A stretch of DNA of 64,000 bases from Roseiflexus sp034432635 (GTDB lineage Bacteria > Chloroflexota > Chloroflexia > Chloroflexales > Roseiflexaceae). Position numbers and translations under genes: made by a program. The notes under the pieces were generated by a model. The model saw nothing but the letters and a program-made list of their open reading frames with translations, ran no database searches and was not told where the DNA came from. The stretch spans positions 41,863 to 105,862 of the forward strand of contig DAOUBK010000046.1 in NCBI GenBank assembly GCA_034432635.1, read 5' to 3'. Below are positions 44,611-52,012 of this stretch, one piece after another; within the stretch, counting starts at the first letter, position 1; every line of letters starts with the position of its first letter.

Positions 44611-45588
44611 ATGACTGGAAAGGATGCAGGTGTGTCCAAATCTTCGGTTCTCGAACAGACGACTGAACGCCCCATCACCCGTACGACGCGGGTGCTGCCA
44701 TATCTGGTGCTGTTCGGTGGGGTGATGGTCGCCGCCGCTGCCGCGATCATGATCCGCTATGCGCAGGGAATGGAGATGCCCTCGATAATCATCGCCACCG
44801 GTCGTTTGGGGCTAGCGGCGATCATCCTGCTGCCCATCGCCTGGTCACGGGCAGGGAATGAACTGCGTCGCCTGTCAGGCCGCGATCTTCTGCTTGGCAT
44901 CGTTTCGGGCGTCTTTCTGGCAGTCCACTTCGCTGCCTGGATCTCATCGCTGGCATATACCTCAGTTGCATCGTCGGTTGCGCTCGTATCGACCAACCCG
45001 CTATGGGTGGCGCTTCTGTCGGTGCTGCTGCTGCGTGAGCGCCCGTCACTCCTGACGATGGCAGGAGTGGTCCTGACCATAGCGGGCAGCATCCTGATCG
45101 GCATCAGTGACAGCGCCGGTCCTGACAGCGGCAATGCGCTGTTGGGAAACCTGCTGGCATTGGTCGGCGCATTCGGCGGCTCGATCTACTTCCTGGTCGG
45201 GCGCAGTCTGCGACAACACGTCTCGGTGCTGGCGTACATCTGGCTGGTCTACACCAGCGCTGCCGTAGTGTTGCTACTGATGGCGCTGGCGTTTGCCGGA
45301 ACGACAAACCCGGTCGTCTTGTTTGGCGGCTACCCGCCGCTCGCCTACCTGTTGCTCCTCGGACTGGCAGTCGGACCACAGTTAGTCGGACACACTGCCT
45401 TTAACTGGTCGTTGCGCTACCTCTCCGCCACCTTCGTCACCGTGGCGCTCCTGGGCGAACCGATTGGGTCGGCGATCCTGGCGCTGATCCTCTTTGGTGA
45501 ATGGTTTGCACCACTGCAACTGACGGGCTTCGTCCTCTTGCTGGCAGGCATCGCCGTTGCAGCACGCGGGGAACGCGGCAACCAGTAA
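44611..45588 (+). CDS. EamA-family (DMT) transporter, 325 aa
   Basis: Inner membrane transporter of the drug/metabolite superfamily with two EamA repeats. Ten membrane segments fit between about residues 30 and 315. The family pattern is seen in LSGRDLLLGIVSGVFLAVHF, YTSVASSVALVSTNPLWVALLS with a proline near the helix end, and its second-half counterpart LRYLSATFVTVALLGEPIGS. Substrate cannot be predicted. Start ATG 44611 follows TATACT (44584-44589) by 21 bases; a GTG at 44632 behind AAGGATG is an alternative. Divergent from the VWA gene and convergent with the lipid kinase. Confidence 0.9.
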   Translation: MTGKDAGVSKSSVLEQTTERPITRTTRVLPYLVLFGGVMVAAAAAIMIRYAQGMEMPSIIIATGRLGLAAIILLPIAWSRAGNELRRLSGRDLLLGIVSGVFLAVHFAAWISSLAYTSVASSVALVSTNPLWVALLSVLLLRERPSLLTMAGVVLTIAGSILIGISDSAGPDSGNALLGNLLALVGAFGGSIYFLVGRSLRQHVSVLAYIWLVYTSAAVVLLLMALAFAGTTNPVVLFGGYPPLAYLLLLGLAVGPQLVGHTAFNWSLRYLSATFVTVALLGEPIGSAILALILFGEWFAPLQLTGFVLLLAGIAVAARGERGNQ

Positions 45589-45593
45589 GCCTA

Positions 45594-46508
45594 CTACGCA
45601 AAAATATCGATAGCACCGGGAATAAGTTCGGCTGTTACCGAACGCGCACGAACGGAAAGCACCTCGCCGTCGGTAGCGACCGGGATCGGTGCGGAACTGC
45701 TGATGGCGACATGCCGCACACGCGCCATCGTCACCTGACGCAGTTTCGTGTGTGTCCCTTCGAGCACCTTTGGAATATGGCGAATGATCTCATCAATGCG
45801 CAGATTATCGACCAGGCAGGCGTCGAAGTACCCATCATCGATGTGCGCGTCGGGAGTGAGCAGAAACCCGCCCGCCTGATAGCGCCCATTCGCAATGCTG
45901 GCGAAGAGCAATCGCCGCTGAACCCAACGCCCGTCGAACTCGACGGTCATCGGATGCGCCCTGTAGTTTGCCATTGCTCGAATGATCGCCAGAAGATAGA
46001 CGGCAAACCCCTTGACGCGGGTGATCTTCAAGGCTTCGGCGGCTGCCTGCGCATCGAAGCCGGTGCCGAGCGCATTGATGAACCACCGCTCCTGTGTATT
46101 GTCCACCCGAACCAGACCCAGATCGACTGTGCGCGTCTGCCCGCGCACAATACGCTGGACACTGCCATAAATGTCATTTGGCACAAAACCATCGAGCGCC
46201 TTGATGAAATCGCAGCCGGTGCCCAGCGGGATGATCCCCAGCGGCACACGTCGCCCACCTGCCGCTTCGGCGCTCTTGATGCCGTTGACGGCTTCGTTGA
46301 GCGTTCCATCACCGCCAACAGCAACGACGGAATTGTAGCCGCGTTCGATTGCCTGACGCGCCATTTCGATTGCACCACCCCGCGTGTGGGTCATCACCAT
46401 GTCGTAATCGACGCCGGCCCGCTCGAGCGCCAGATCCAGATCGTGTCGTCGTTCACCGGCATGCCCCCGACCAGCCCAGGGATTCAGAATGATCAGCGCC
46501 TTGCCCAT
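45594..46508 (-). CDS. Diacylglycerol kinase-family lipid kinase (YegS/BmrU-like), 304 aa
   Basis: Soluble lipid kinase of the DAGK catalytic-domain family. The N-terminal LIILNPWAGRGHAGERR and the nucleotide loop VAVGGDGTLNEAVNGI are diagnostic, and LGIIPLGTGCDFIKAL replaces the usual GTGNDFAR form. The C-terminal beta-sandwich domain includes the GYFDACLVDNLRI segment. In Gram-positive and related bacteria such enzymes recycle diacylglycerol from lipid turnover. AGGAG precedes the ATG, and TATAAT (46561-46556, minus strand) is a likely -10. Substrate is inferred from family only. Confidence 0.92.
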   Translation of the reverse strand: MGKALIILNPWAGRGHAGERRHDLDLALERAGVDYDMVMTHTRGGAIEMARQAIERGYNSVVAVGGDGTLNEAVNGIKSAEAAGGRRVPLGIIPLGTGCDFIKALDGFVPNDIYGSVQRIVRGQTRTVDLGLVRVDNTQERWFINALGTGFDAQAAAEALKITRVKGFAVYLLAIIRAMANYRAHPMTVEFDGRWVQRRLLFASIANGRYQAGGFLLTPDAHIDDGYFDACLVDNLRIDEIIRHIPKVLEGTHTKLRQVTMARVRHVAISSSAPIPVATDGEVLSVRARSVTAELIPGAIDIFA

Positions 46509-46575
46509 ATGCTCCTGCCCACTGTCCCAACAGCGCAGAACACGCCGTCGCCGCGATTATACCGGATGTGAAAAG

Positions 46576-46654
46576 TTCCCCTATCTTTTTCAGGGGAATT
46601 CGTGTATAATCTTCCATACTTCCCCTATCTTTTTTCAACGATTTCGAGTATAAT
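46576..46654 (+). promoter_or_regulatory. Tandem duplicated promoter module, 44-bp offset
   Basis: TTCCCCTATCTTTTT occurs at 46576 and 46620, and TATAAT at 46605-46610 and 46649-46654, both 44 bases apart. The sequence between is also similar. In copy 1 TTCCCCT and AGGGGAA form an inverted repeat (46576-46598). The second -10 is 58 bases before the 52-residue gene. Confidence 0.7.
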
Positions 46655-46712
46655 CTGTCAACTCTGGCGCGATGGCGCGTCTGTAAACTGTATGGATAGA
46701 AAGGGGTGAACA

Positions 46713-46871
46713 ATGACAAACGAGGACCTTCTGGCGCTCATTGAGGAGGGCGTGGAAAACGGTCGGATCTCGCCTGCGCTGGCTGCGTTTATCACCGCAG
46801 AATTGCTGGGTGTCGAGGCTGCCGAGACGGAGTATGCCGAAGACAGGTTGATGGAAACAATCAGTGCATAA
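46713..46871 (+). CDS. Small acidic protein, 52 aa
   Basis: Short open frame MTNEDLLALIEEGVENGRIS to ISA, strongly acidic and predicted helical. AAAGGGGTGAA stands in front as ribosome site, two tandem promoter copies precede it, and a strong terminator follows 28 bases after the stop. This complete set of signals makes it a real single-gene transcription unit. I do not recognise the family. The alternating LLALIEEG and LAAFITAELLG helices suggest a small helical hairpin that may bind another protein. It converges with the MetE-like gene. Confidence 0.75.
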   Translation: MTNEDLLALIEEGVENGRISPALAAFITAELLGVEAAETEYAEDRLMETISA

Positions 46872-46898
46872 GTGGCATCGGTCAGAGCCAGCACGAGG

Positions 46899-46931
46899 GA
46901 GCCGCCCGATCAGGCGGCTCTTACTGTTATT
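46899..46931 (+). terminator. Rho-independent terminator of the 52-residue gene
   Basis: GAGCCGCC, loop CGATCA, GGCGGCTC, followed by TTACTGTTATTGT. A perfect 8-bp GC-rich stem with a T-rich tail. Confidence 0.85.
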
Positions 46932-46951
46932 GTCGCTCCTGTGCCATAGGA

Positions 46952-47974
46952 TCACCCGGTCAGTTCGCGTCGAACAATGCGTGCTCCTTCCACCATCGCC
47001 CTCAGTTTGGCGCGCGCCGCCCAGCGCGCCGTCTGGCTGAACCCACAGTCGGACACGATCGTCAACTTTTCTGGCGGCACATACTGTAATGCAATCCGGA
47101 TCCGCCCGGCAACATCTTCCGGCGTTTCGATGTAGTAGTTCTTCACATCGACCAACCCCGCAGCGAGTTCCTTCTCATTTGGAAATTCACGCCACAGATC
47201 GATTTCAGCCAGTTCGCGGTTGGCGAATTCCAGCGCATACTGATCGGCGCGCGCGTCGAGAATGTGCGGAAAGAGTGGACGATAGGTACGCTTCGCCGTG
47301 GGACGCCCGACATAGTTCCCGAAACAGAGATGCAGTCCGATCTTCGCATCGACCCCGGCAACCGTGGCGTTGAACAGTTCCACAAATGCATGTGGATCAT
47401 CGGGGCGTACCGCAATCGAGGGTTCGTCGATCTGGATGAAGGTGCATCCTGCGGCGACCAGCGCTCTGAGTTCGGCATTGATGATCGGCACAAGCGCCTC
47501 TGCCACCTCCCGCCGCGTTTTGTAGACTGCACCGGGTTTGATCCGACCAGCGAGCGTGAAAGGACCGGGACACGGCATTTTGATCGGGCGTGTCGTTTTC
47601 TGCTTGACATAAGCAAACTCAGCAAGCAAGCCCAGACCGTTGGGCGCCGTGATCGGCTCGACGGCTTCGTAGTGCTCACGCTGATCGTGACCGGCAACGC
47701 CAATTCGGCGCTGCGGCGGCAATTCGCGCAGTCCTGTCAGAAAACCATAGAATGCCGCCGTGAAAAAACCGGCGCGTCGCATCTCACCATCACTGACGAT
47801 ATCCACGCCGGCGTCTTCCTGATCGCGCAATGCCATATCGACCGCGTCGTCCTGCGTCTCGCGCATGTCTTCCGGTCCGAGTTCACCGCGCTGCGCCGCC
47901 CACAGAGCGACGTGCAACCATGCGGGCCAGGCGTAGGAACCAATGACACTGGTTGGGAGAAGAGGGAGATCCAT
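46952..47974 (-). CDS. MetE-like (cobalamin-independent methionine synthase C-terminal) methyltransferase, 340 aa
   Basis: Single-domain relative of the catalytic C-terminal half of MetE, as in archaea and many other bacteria. It begins PLLPTSVIGSYAWPAWL and has SDGEMRRAGFF, FIQIDEPSIAV, LHLCFGN (near residue 213) and IVSDCGFSQTARW (near 310), which supply the His and Cys zinc ligands. Such stand-alone proteins use methylcobalamin, a corrinoid protein or an unknown methyl donor, so the reaction is open. It follows the SDR gene by 31 bases with GAGGTG before the ATG and is probably the last gene of the ROK operon. There is no room for a riboswitch in front. Confidence 0.85.
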   Translation of the reverse strand: MDLPLLPTSVIGSYAWPAWLHVALWAAQRGELGPEDMRETQDDAVDMALRDQEDAGVDIVSDGEMRRAGFFTAAFYGFLTGLRELPPQRRIGVAGHDQREHYEAVEPITAPNGLGLLAEFAYVKQKTTRPIKMPCPGPFTLAGRIKPGAVYKTRREVAEALVPIINAELRALVAAGCTFIQIDEPSIAVRPDDPHAFVELFNATVAGVDAKIGLHLCFGNYVGRPTAKRTYRPLFPHILDARADQYALEFANRELAEIDLWREFPNEKELAAGLVDVKNYYIETPEDVAGRIRIALQYVPPEKLTIVSDCGFSQTARWAARAKLRAMVEGARIVRRELTG

Positions 47975-48005
47975 GCGTCACCTCATTGTGTTATGTAGTG
48001 CATCT

Positions 48006-48776
48006 TCACCATGCAGTCCACCCGCCATCGACCGGTAACACCACGCCAGTTACGAACGCCGCATCGTCGGATGCCAGATAGACAGCCGCTCCGGCTACAT
48101 CGTCGGGTGCGCCCATCGCACCGGTCAGCGGTTGCAGGTGTGTCAACCGCTGCTGAATACGTTCATTCTCCTGCGCCCGTCGGCTCATCGGCGTTGCGAT
48201 CAGCCCAGGGGCAATGACGTTGACCCGCACGCTGTGCGGTGCATAGTACACTGCCATTGCGCGCGACAGTCCAATGATCCCTGCTTTTGCCGTAGCATAG
48301 GCATGGGTGGCGAAGTCGGCATCTCCACCGACCATGCCCAATACAGAACTGAGATTGATGATCGATCCGCCGCCAGCCGCCAGCAGATGCGGCAATGTAG
48401 CGCGACACATCAGGAAGACGCTAGTCAGGTTCACATCCAGCGTCCGCCGCCATCCTTCGAGTGTACAGGCATCGGCAGGTCCATCACCCCAGCGCCGTCC
48501 ACTCGCTCCGGCGCCGTTGAAGACAACTGTGAGGCGTTGCAGGGTCGCCATTGCGTACGACACACCCTGATCCACCTGGACTGGATCGGTCAGGTCGCAC
48601 ACGACCGGAAGGAACGCATCTGCCGCACCGCTCCGTGCGCGCGTGTCGTGCAAACCATCGGCATCGATATCGAAACCCGCCACCTGCGCGCCTTCGGCGA
48701 GGAAGCGCAGGGCAACGGCGCGCCCGATGCCACTCGCAGCGCCGGTTACAAACGCGGTTTTTTCTACCAGACGCAT
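48006..48776 (-). CDS. Short-chain dehydrogenase/reductase, 256 aa
   Basis: NAD(P)-dependent SDR oxidoreductase. The cofactor motif TGAASGIGRAVALRF is at residues about 11-25, VFNGAGASG is the NNAG-like motif, and the catalytic residues are in the SSVLGMVG serine region and YATAKAGIIGLSRAMA (Y-x-x-x-K). VINPG-like VNVIAPGLIATPM and the C-terminal DDAAFVTGVVLPVDGGWTAW are typical. The aspartate at the end of the second strand (GFDID) suggests NAD. The ATG at 48776 is preferred; a GTG at 48797 would overlap the SIS gene. Part of the ROK operon; substrate probably a sugar or sugar acid, inferred. Confidence 0.92.
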   Translation of the reverse strand: MRLVEKTAFVTGAASGIGRAVALRFLAEGAQVAGFDIDADGLHDTRARSGAADAFLPVVCDLTDPVQVDQGVSYAMATLQRLTVVFNGAGASGRRWGDGPADACTLEGWRRTLDVNLTSVFLMCRATLPHLLAAGGGSIINLSSVLGMVGGDADFATHAYATAKAGIIGLSRAMAVYYAPHSVRVNVIAPGLIATPMSRRAQENERIQQRLTHLQPLTGAMGAPDDVAGAAVYLASDDAAFVTGVVLPVDGGWTAW

Positions 48777-48790
48777 CGCACACCGGCCGT

Positions 48791-49615
48791 TCAACACGCC
48801 GTCTGATCGCAGTCACACCTGCCGCCGTACACCTGAGCCACCCGCGCCCGATAATCGTCGTAGGTGCGCTCGAACAGTTCCGCCGACGCAGCGCTCCCGA
48901 TCAGCACGCCGCTCGTCAGCACCAGCGGCGGTTGACCACGTTTCGTCAGTTCGGCGGCAACCAGGCATTTGAGCGCATTGACCACAGCCGCAAACCCGAT
49001 GGTCGAGCCAGGACCAACCGGGTATGCCAGACCCTCGACCGTCACCAACGCATCGCCGGCCGGTGAACAGATATCGATGGTCACATCGGCGCAATCGATC
49101 AGGCGCCTGCCGCTACTGTGACGCGGCGACGACGCCAGACAGTGGGCGACCGACACCACGGCGATCACCAGCATGCCGTGTGCTCTGGCTTCGAGGGCAA
49201 CGTCGATCACCACCTGATTGACCCCGCTATTCGAGAAGATCATGAAACTGTCGTGTGGACCGAACACAAAATTGCGCAGGATCACCCGACCAAACCCCTC
49301 GACCTTTTCGAGGAACATCGCCTGACGTTGCCCATTTGCTCCAACCACCGGATTGTGATAGGTGAGCGACAGTTCAACGATGGGATGAAAGCCGGGGAAA
49401 CTGCCGTGACGCGGAAACATTTCCTCCACCGGAATGCGCGAGTGCCCGGTGCCGAACAGATGCACCAGTCCACCAGCAGCGATCGAGTCGGCACAGATCT
49501 GCGCTGCTCTGACGAGCGCAGCGATCTGGGTCTCGCGCACCCGGTGCACGATCGCTTCGGCGCGTTCCAGATAGTCGAGAGCGGGAGCAGGGTCGAGGGT
49601 CATGGCAAGGCTCAT
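48791..49615 (-). CDS. SIS-domain phosphosugar-binding protein (UPF0309/COG4821 type), 274 aa
   Basis: Sugar isomerase-fold protein. The pattern GGLVHLFGTGHSRIPVEEMF with ASFPG-like HGSFPGFHPIVE fits the UPF0309 group rather than MurQ or GlmS. FSNSGVNQVVIDVALEARAHG is the second half of the phosphosugar site. Members are thought to isomerise or bind phosphorylated (amino) sugars but remain uncharacterised. The last residues CDCDQTAC are unusual for the family, with two close cysteines. It starts eight bases after the Gfo/Idh gene and overlaps or abuts the SDR gene, so it sits in the middle of the operon. Confidence 0.86.
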   Translation of the reverse strand: MSLAMTLDPAPALDYLERAEAIVHRVRETQIAALVRAAQICADSIAAGGLVHLFGTGHSRIPVEEMFPRHGSFPGFHPIVELSLTYHNPVVGANGQRQAMFLEKVEGFGRVILRNFVFGPHDSFMIFSNSGVNQVVIDVALEARAHGMLVIAVVSVAHCLASSPRHSSGRRLIDCADVTIDICSPAGDALVTVEGLAYPVGPGSTIGFAAVVNALKCLVAAELTKRGQPPLVLTSGVLIGSAASAELFERTYDDYRARVAQVYGGRCDCDQTAC

Positions 49616-49623
49616 TCGGAAGA

Positions 49624-50823
49624 TTACTGAATATCGATCACCCGTTCGATGATCCGACCGGTGGTTTTATCGGAGAGGATCTGTTTCAGTTTGTTGCCGT
49701 GCATGCGTTCTTCCTTCACCAGCGCAAACCCGTTGATTTCCTGGGCAACACGGCGGAGCGGCTTCATCGGCTCAGTTGCGCGCCATTCGATATCTACTGC
49801 TTCCCACTGTCGTGACTTCGCCGAGCAGTACGCGGCATCCAGGATGGCATTGACCACATAGCCGTCGTAGAAGGTTTCCATCGGCGCACGATTGTTGTCC
49901 ATGGCCTCGAACATATCGGTGAACATGTGGTTGTACCCCAGTTCATGCACCTCATCGCCAACCGGGAAGAGCCAGCCGGTTTCGGTCTCCGCCTTTTCGG
50001 CAACGTATCCGCCACCGGCTGCGGTAAACATCTCGAAGCCGGTGCGCAGAAAGTGGTTGAGCCAGATGGTGCCATTCGTTCCGGCAACCTCGTCGCGCAG
50101 GTCCATGCCGCCACGGAAGGTCCAGCTTACTTCAAACTGCCCGACCGCGCCGTTCTCGAAACGGATCAGTGCAATTGCATTATCTTCGGCAGCGATTGGA
50201 TGCACCAGCGTATCCGCCCAGCACATCACCTCTACCGGTCGGTTGTTCTTACCGGCGAAATTACGAATGATTTCGGCGCAGTGGCACCCCAGGTCGATAA
50301 TCGCTCCGCCGCCTGCCACATGCGCATCCCAGAACCAGGCGCTGTGCGGTCCGGGATGCGTCTCACGCGAACGAACCCAGAGCACGTCACCCAATGCGCC
50401 AGCCCTGACCGATTCCAGTGCCTTGAGTGTTTTTGGGGTATAGACCAGGTCTTCCAGATACCCGGCGAACACGCCTGCCTTTTCGACGGCTTCGAGCATC
50501 TGCCGTGCTTCGGCTGCGGTGCGTCCCAGCGGTTTGGTGCAGAGCACCGCTTTACCGGCTGCTGCCGCCATTTCCGTCGCCAGCACGTGCTGGTCGTTGG
50601 GCAGGCCGATAATGACCGTATCGGTATCCGGGTCTTCAATCGCCGCCTTGAGATCACTGGTGGCTTTCGGTATGCTCCACTGCGCAGCGAACGCCTCAGC
50701 GCGCTCCGGGGTGCGTGAGTAGACCGTCGTGATCCGATCACGGCCACGATGCCCGTGGAGCGTCATGGTGTAGAACATGCCGATCAGTCCTGTGCCGAGG
50801 AGGGTGATGGTGTGCGATTTCAT
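49624..50823 (-). CDS. Gfo/Idh/MocA-family oxidoreductase, 399 aa
   Basis: NAD(P)-dependent oxidoreductase acting on sugars or cyclitols. The Rossmann fold begins ITLLGTGLIGMFYTMTLHGH, and AVLCTKPLGRTAAEARQML includes the EKP-like lysine motif. The C-terminal domain holds GGGAIIDLGCHCAEIIRNF with the conserved D-x-x-x-H, followed by GTIWLNHFLRTGFEMF. A GGAG site lies five bases before the ATG at 50823; the longer frame to 50841 is less supported. The gene stands 40 bases after the ROK kinase and eight before the SIS gene. Specific substrate unknown. Confidence 0.92.
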   Translation of the reverse strand: MKSHTITLLGTGLIGMFYTMTLHGHRGRDRITTVYSRTPERAEAFAAQWSIPKATSDLKAAIEDPDTDTVIIGLPNDQHVLATEMAAAAGKAVLCTKPLGRTAAEARQMLEAVEKAGVFAGYLEDLVYTPKTLKALESVRAGALGDVLWVRSRETHPGPHSAWFWDAHVAGGGAIIDLGCHCAEIIRNFAGKNNRPVEVMCWADTLVHPIAAEDNAIALIRFENGAVGQFEVSWTFRGGMDLRDEVAGTNGTIWLNHFLRTGFEMFTAAGGGYVAEKAETETGWLFPVGDEVHELGYNHMFTDMFEAMDNNRAPMETFYDGYVVNAILDAAYCSAKSRQWEAVDIEWRATEPMKPLRRVAQEINGFALVKEERMHGNKLKQILSDKTTGRIIERVIDIQ

Positions 50824-50863
50824 ATGCGCTCCTTTGCTCACCGTTCATCACCGAACGTCTATT

Positions 50864-51838
50864 CTACCGGGCAGGATAGCGTTGCGCTGCCCACACTGCT
50901 GCGCCGATCACGCCTGCTTCGCCGCCCAGTTGCGCCAGCGTGATCTGAACACGGTCGAGCGGCGTGAGATGGCAACGTGCGGTCACCTCGGCGCGCGCCG
51001 GTTCGAGCAGCCATTCACCTAGGCGCGACAGTCCACCGCCTATCACGATACGTTCGGGGCTGAAGATCGTGATCAGGTTGGCGATGCCGATGCCGAGATA
51101 ACTTCCGGCGCGATGAAGAATCTCACACGCAATGGTATCGCCGTGCTCGGCAGCGCGCGCAATAACGCCAGGCGTGATTTTGTTCAGATCATAGTCTACC
51201 AGCACGCCGATCTGTGTTGTCATCCCCTGGGCAACGGCGCGCAACCCCATCGCCGTTATTGAAGGACCACTGGCGAATGTTTCCAGACAGCCACGGTTAC
51301 CGCACCCGCAGCGCGGTCCGTATGGGTCGATCGTCATATGCCCGACTTCGCCGGCAGTGCCGTCGATGCCGAGGTGCAGGCGCCCCTGGAACACAATGCC
51401 GCCGCCAATGCCGGTGCCCAGCGTTATGCCGACAACGCTGGACGCATCGCGTCCGGCGCCAAAGGTTGCCTCCGCCAGGGTAAACGCACGCGCATCGTTG
51501 ATAATCGCCGTCGGGCGACCGGTAAGATGGGTGATGTTGGCGGCAAGCGGAACATTCCGCCAGCCTGATGGCAGATTGGGCAGCAGCAGCGTGATCCCCT
51601 GCTCCAGGTCGATAACGCCGGGCACGCCAATGCCAATTGCCGGAACGTGTTCAGGCGCCAGACCGGCTTGCGTGCAGACCTGTGTTGCCAGCGCAGCCAT
51701 GCGCTCAATAACTGCCGCCGGTCCTTCGTGGGCATTGGTGGGGACAATCAGTTGCAGCAGGTGTTCACCGGTGCGTACATCAACGGCAGCAGCGGCAATC
51801 TTGGTGCCGCCCAGATCGATGCCGAGGTAGACTCTCAT
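50864..51838 (-). CDS. ROK-family sugar kinase, 324 aa
   Basis: ROK kinase, likely phosphorylating glucose, an N-acetyl hexosamine or a related sugar with ATP. It has no helix-turn-helix domain, so it is an enzyme and not a repressor. The phosphate loop YLGIDLGGTKIAAAAVDV is at the start, INDARAFTLAE and GITLGTGIGGGIVF in the middle, and GEVGHMTIDPYG with CGCGNRGCLETFAS gives the active-site glutamate region and the zinc ligands His and three Cys. First gene of the leftward five-gene operon behind a consensus promoter. I recognise no transporter next to it, so the sugar may come from turnover inside the cell. Confidence 0.94.
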   Translation of the reverse strand: MRVYLGIDLGGTKIAAAAVDVRTGEHLLQLIVPTNAHEGPAAVIERMAALATQVCTQAGLAPEHVPAIGIGVPGVIDLEQGITLLLPNLPSGWRNVPLAANITHLTGRPTAIINDARAFTLAEATFGAGRDASSVVGITLGTGIGGGIVFQGRLHLGIDGTAGEVGHMTIDPYGPRCGCGNRGCLETFASGPSITAMGLRAVAQGMTTQIGVLVDYDLNKITPGVIARAAEHGDTIACEILHRAGSYLGIGIANLITIFSPERIVIGGGLSRLGEWLLEPARAEVTARCHLTPLDRVQITLAQLGGEAGVIGAAVWAAQRYPAR

Positions 51839-51873
51839 TTTATTCTCTATTTTGAAGATTTTGCAACGTACCG

Positions 51874-51902
51874 ATACTAGCGCATCAACAAAAGGCTGTC
51901 AA
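51874..51902 (-). promoter_or_regulatory. Consensus-type promoter of the ROK operon
   Basis: On the minus strand TTGACA (51902-51897), exactly 17 bases, TAGTAT (51879-51874). Start point near 51867, leaving a short AT-rich leader to the ATG at 51838. It is the only promoter here with a perfect -35, unlike the extended -10 form used elsewhere. Confidence 0.7.
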
Positions 51903-52012
51903 GCGGTGCGGACAAAGCATATGTCCGCACCAGACAGCACAACTGCTCTGCGGGGACTGCAATATTCTGAGAAGAAGTACTCGCCTGCACTTTCGTCTAA
52001 CCGGCGCCTGAT

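Noticed and set aside
47975..48005. Cobalamin or SAM riboswitch ahead of the MetE-like gene
   Set aside because: Only 31 bases separate it from the SDR gene, far too few for either riboswitch.
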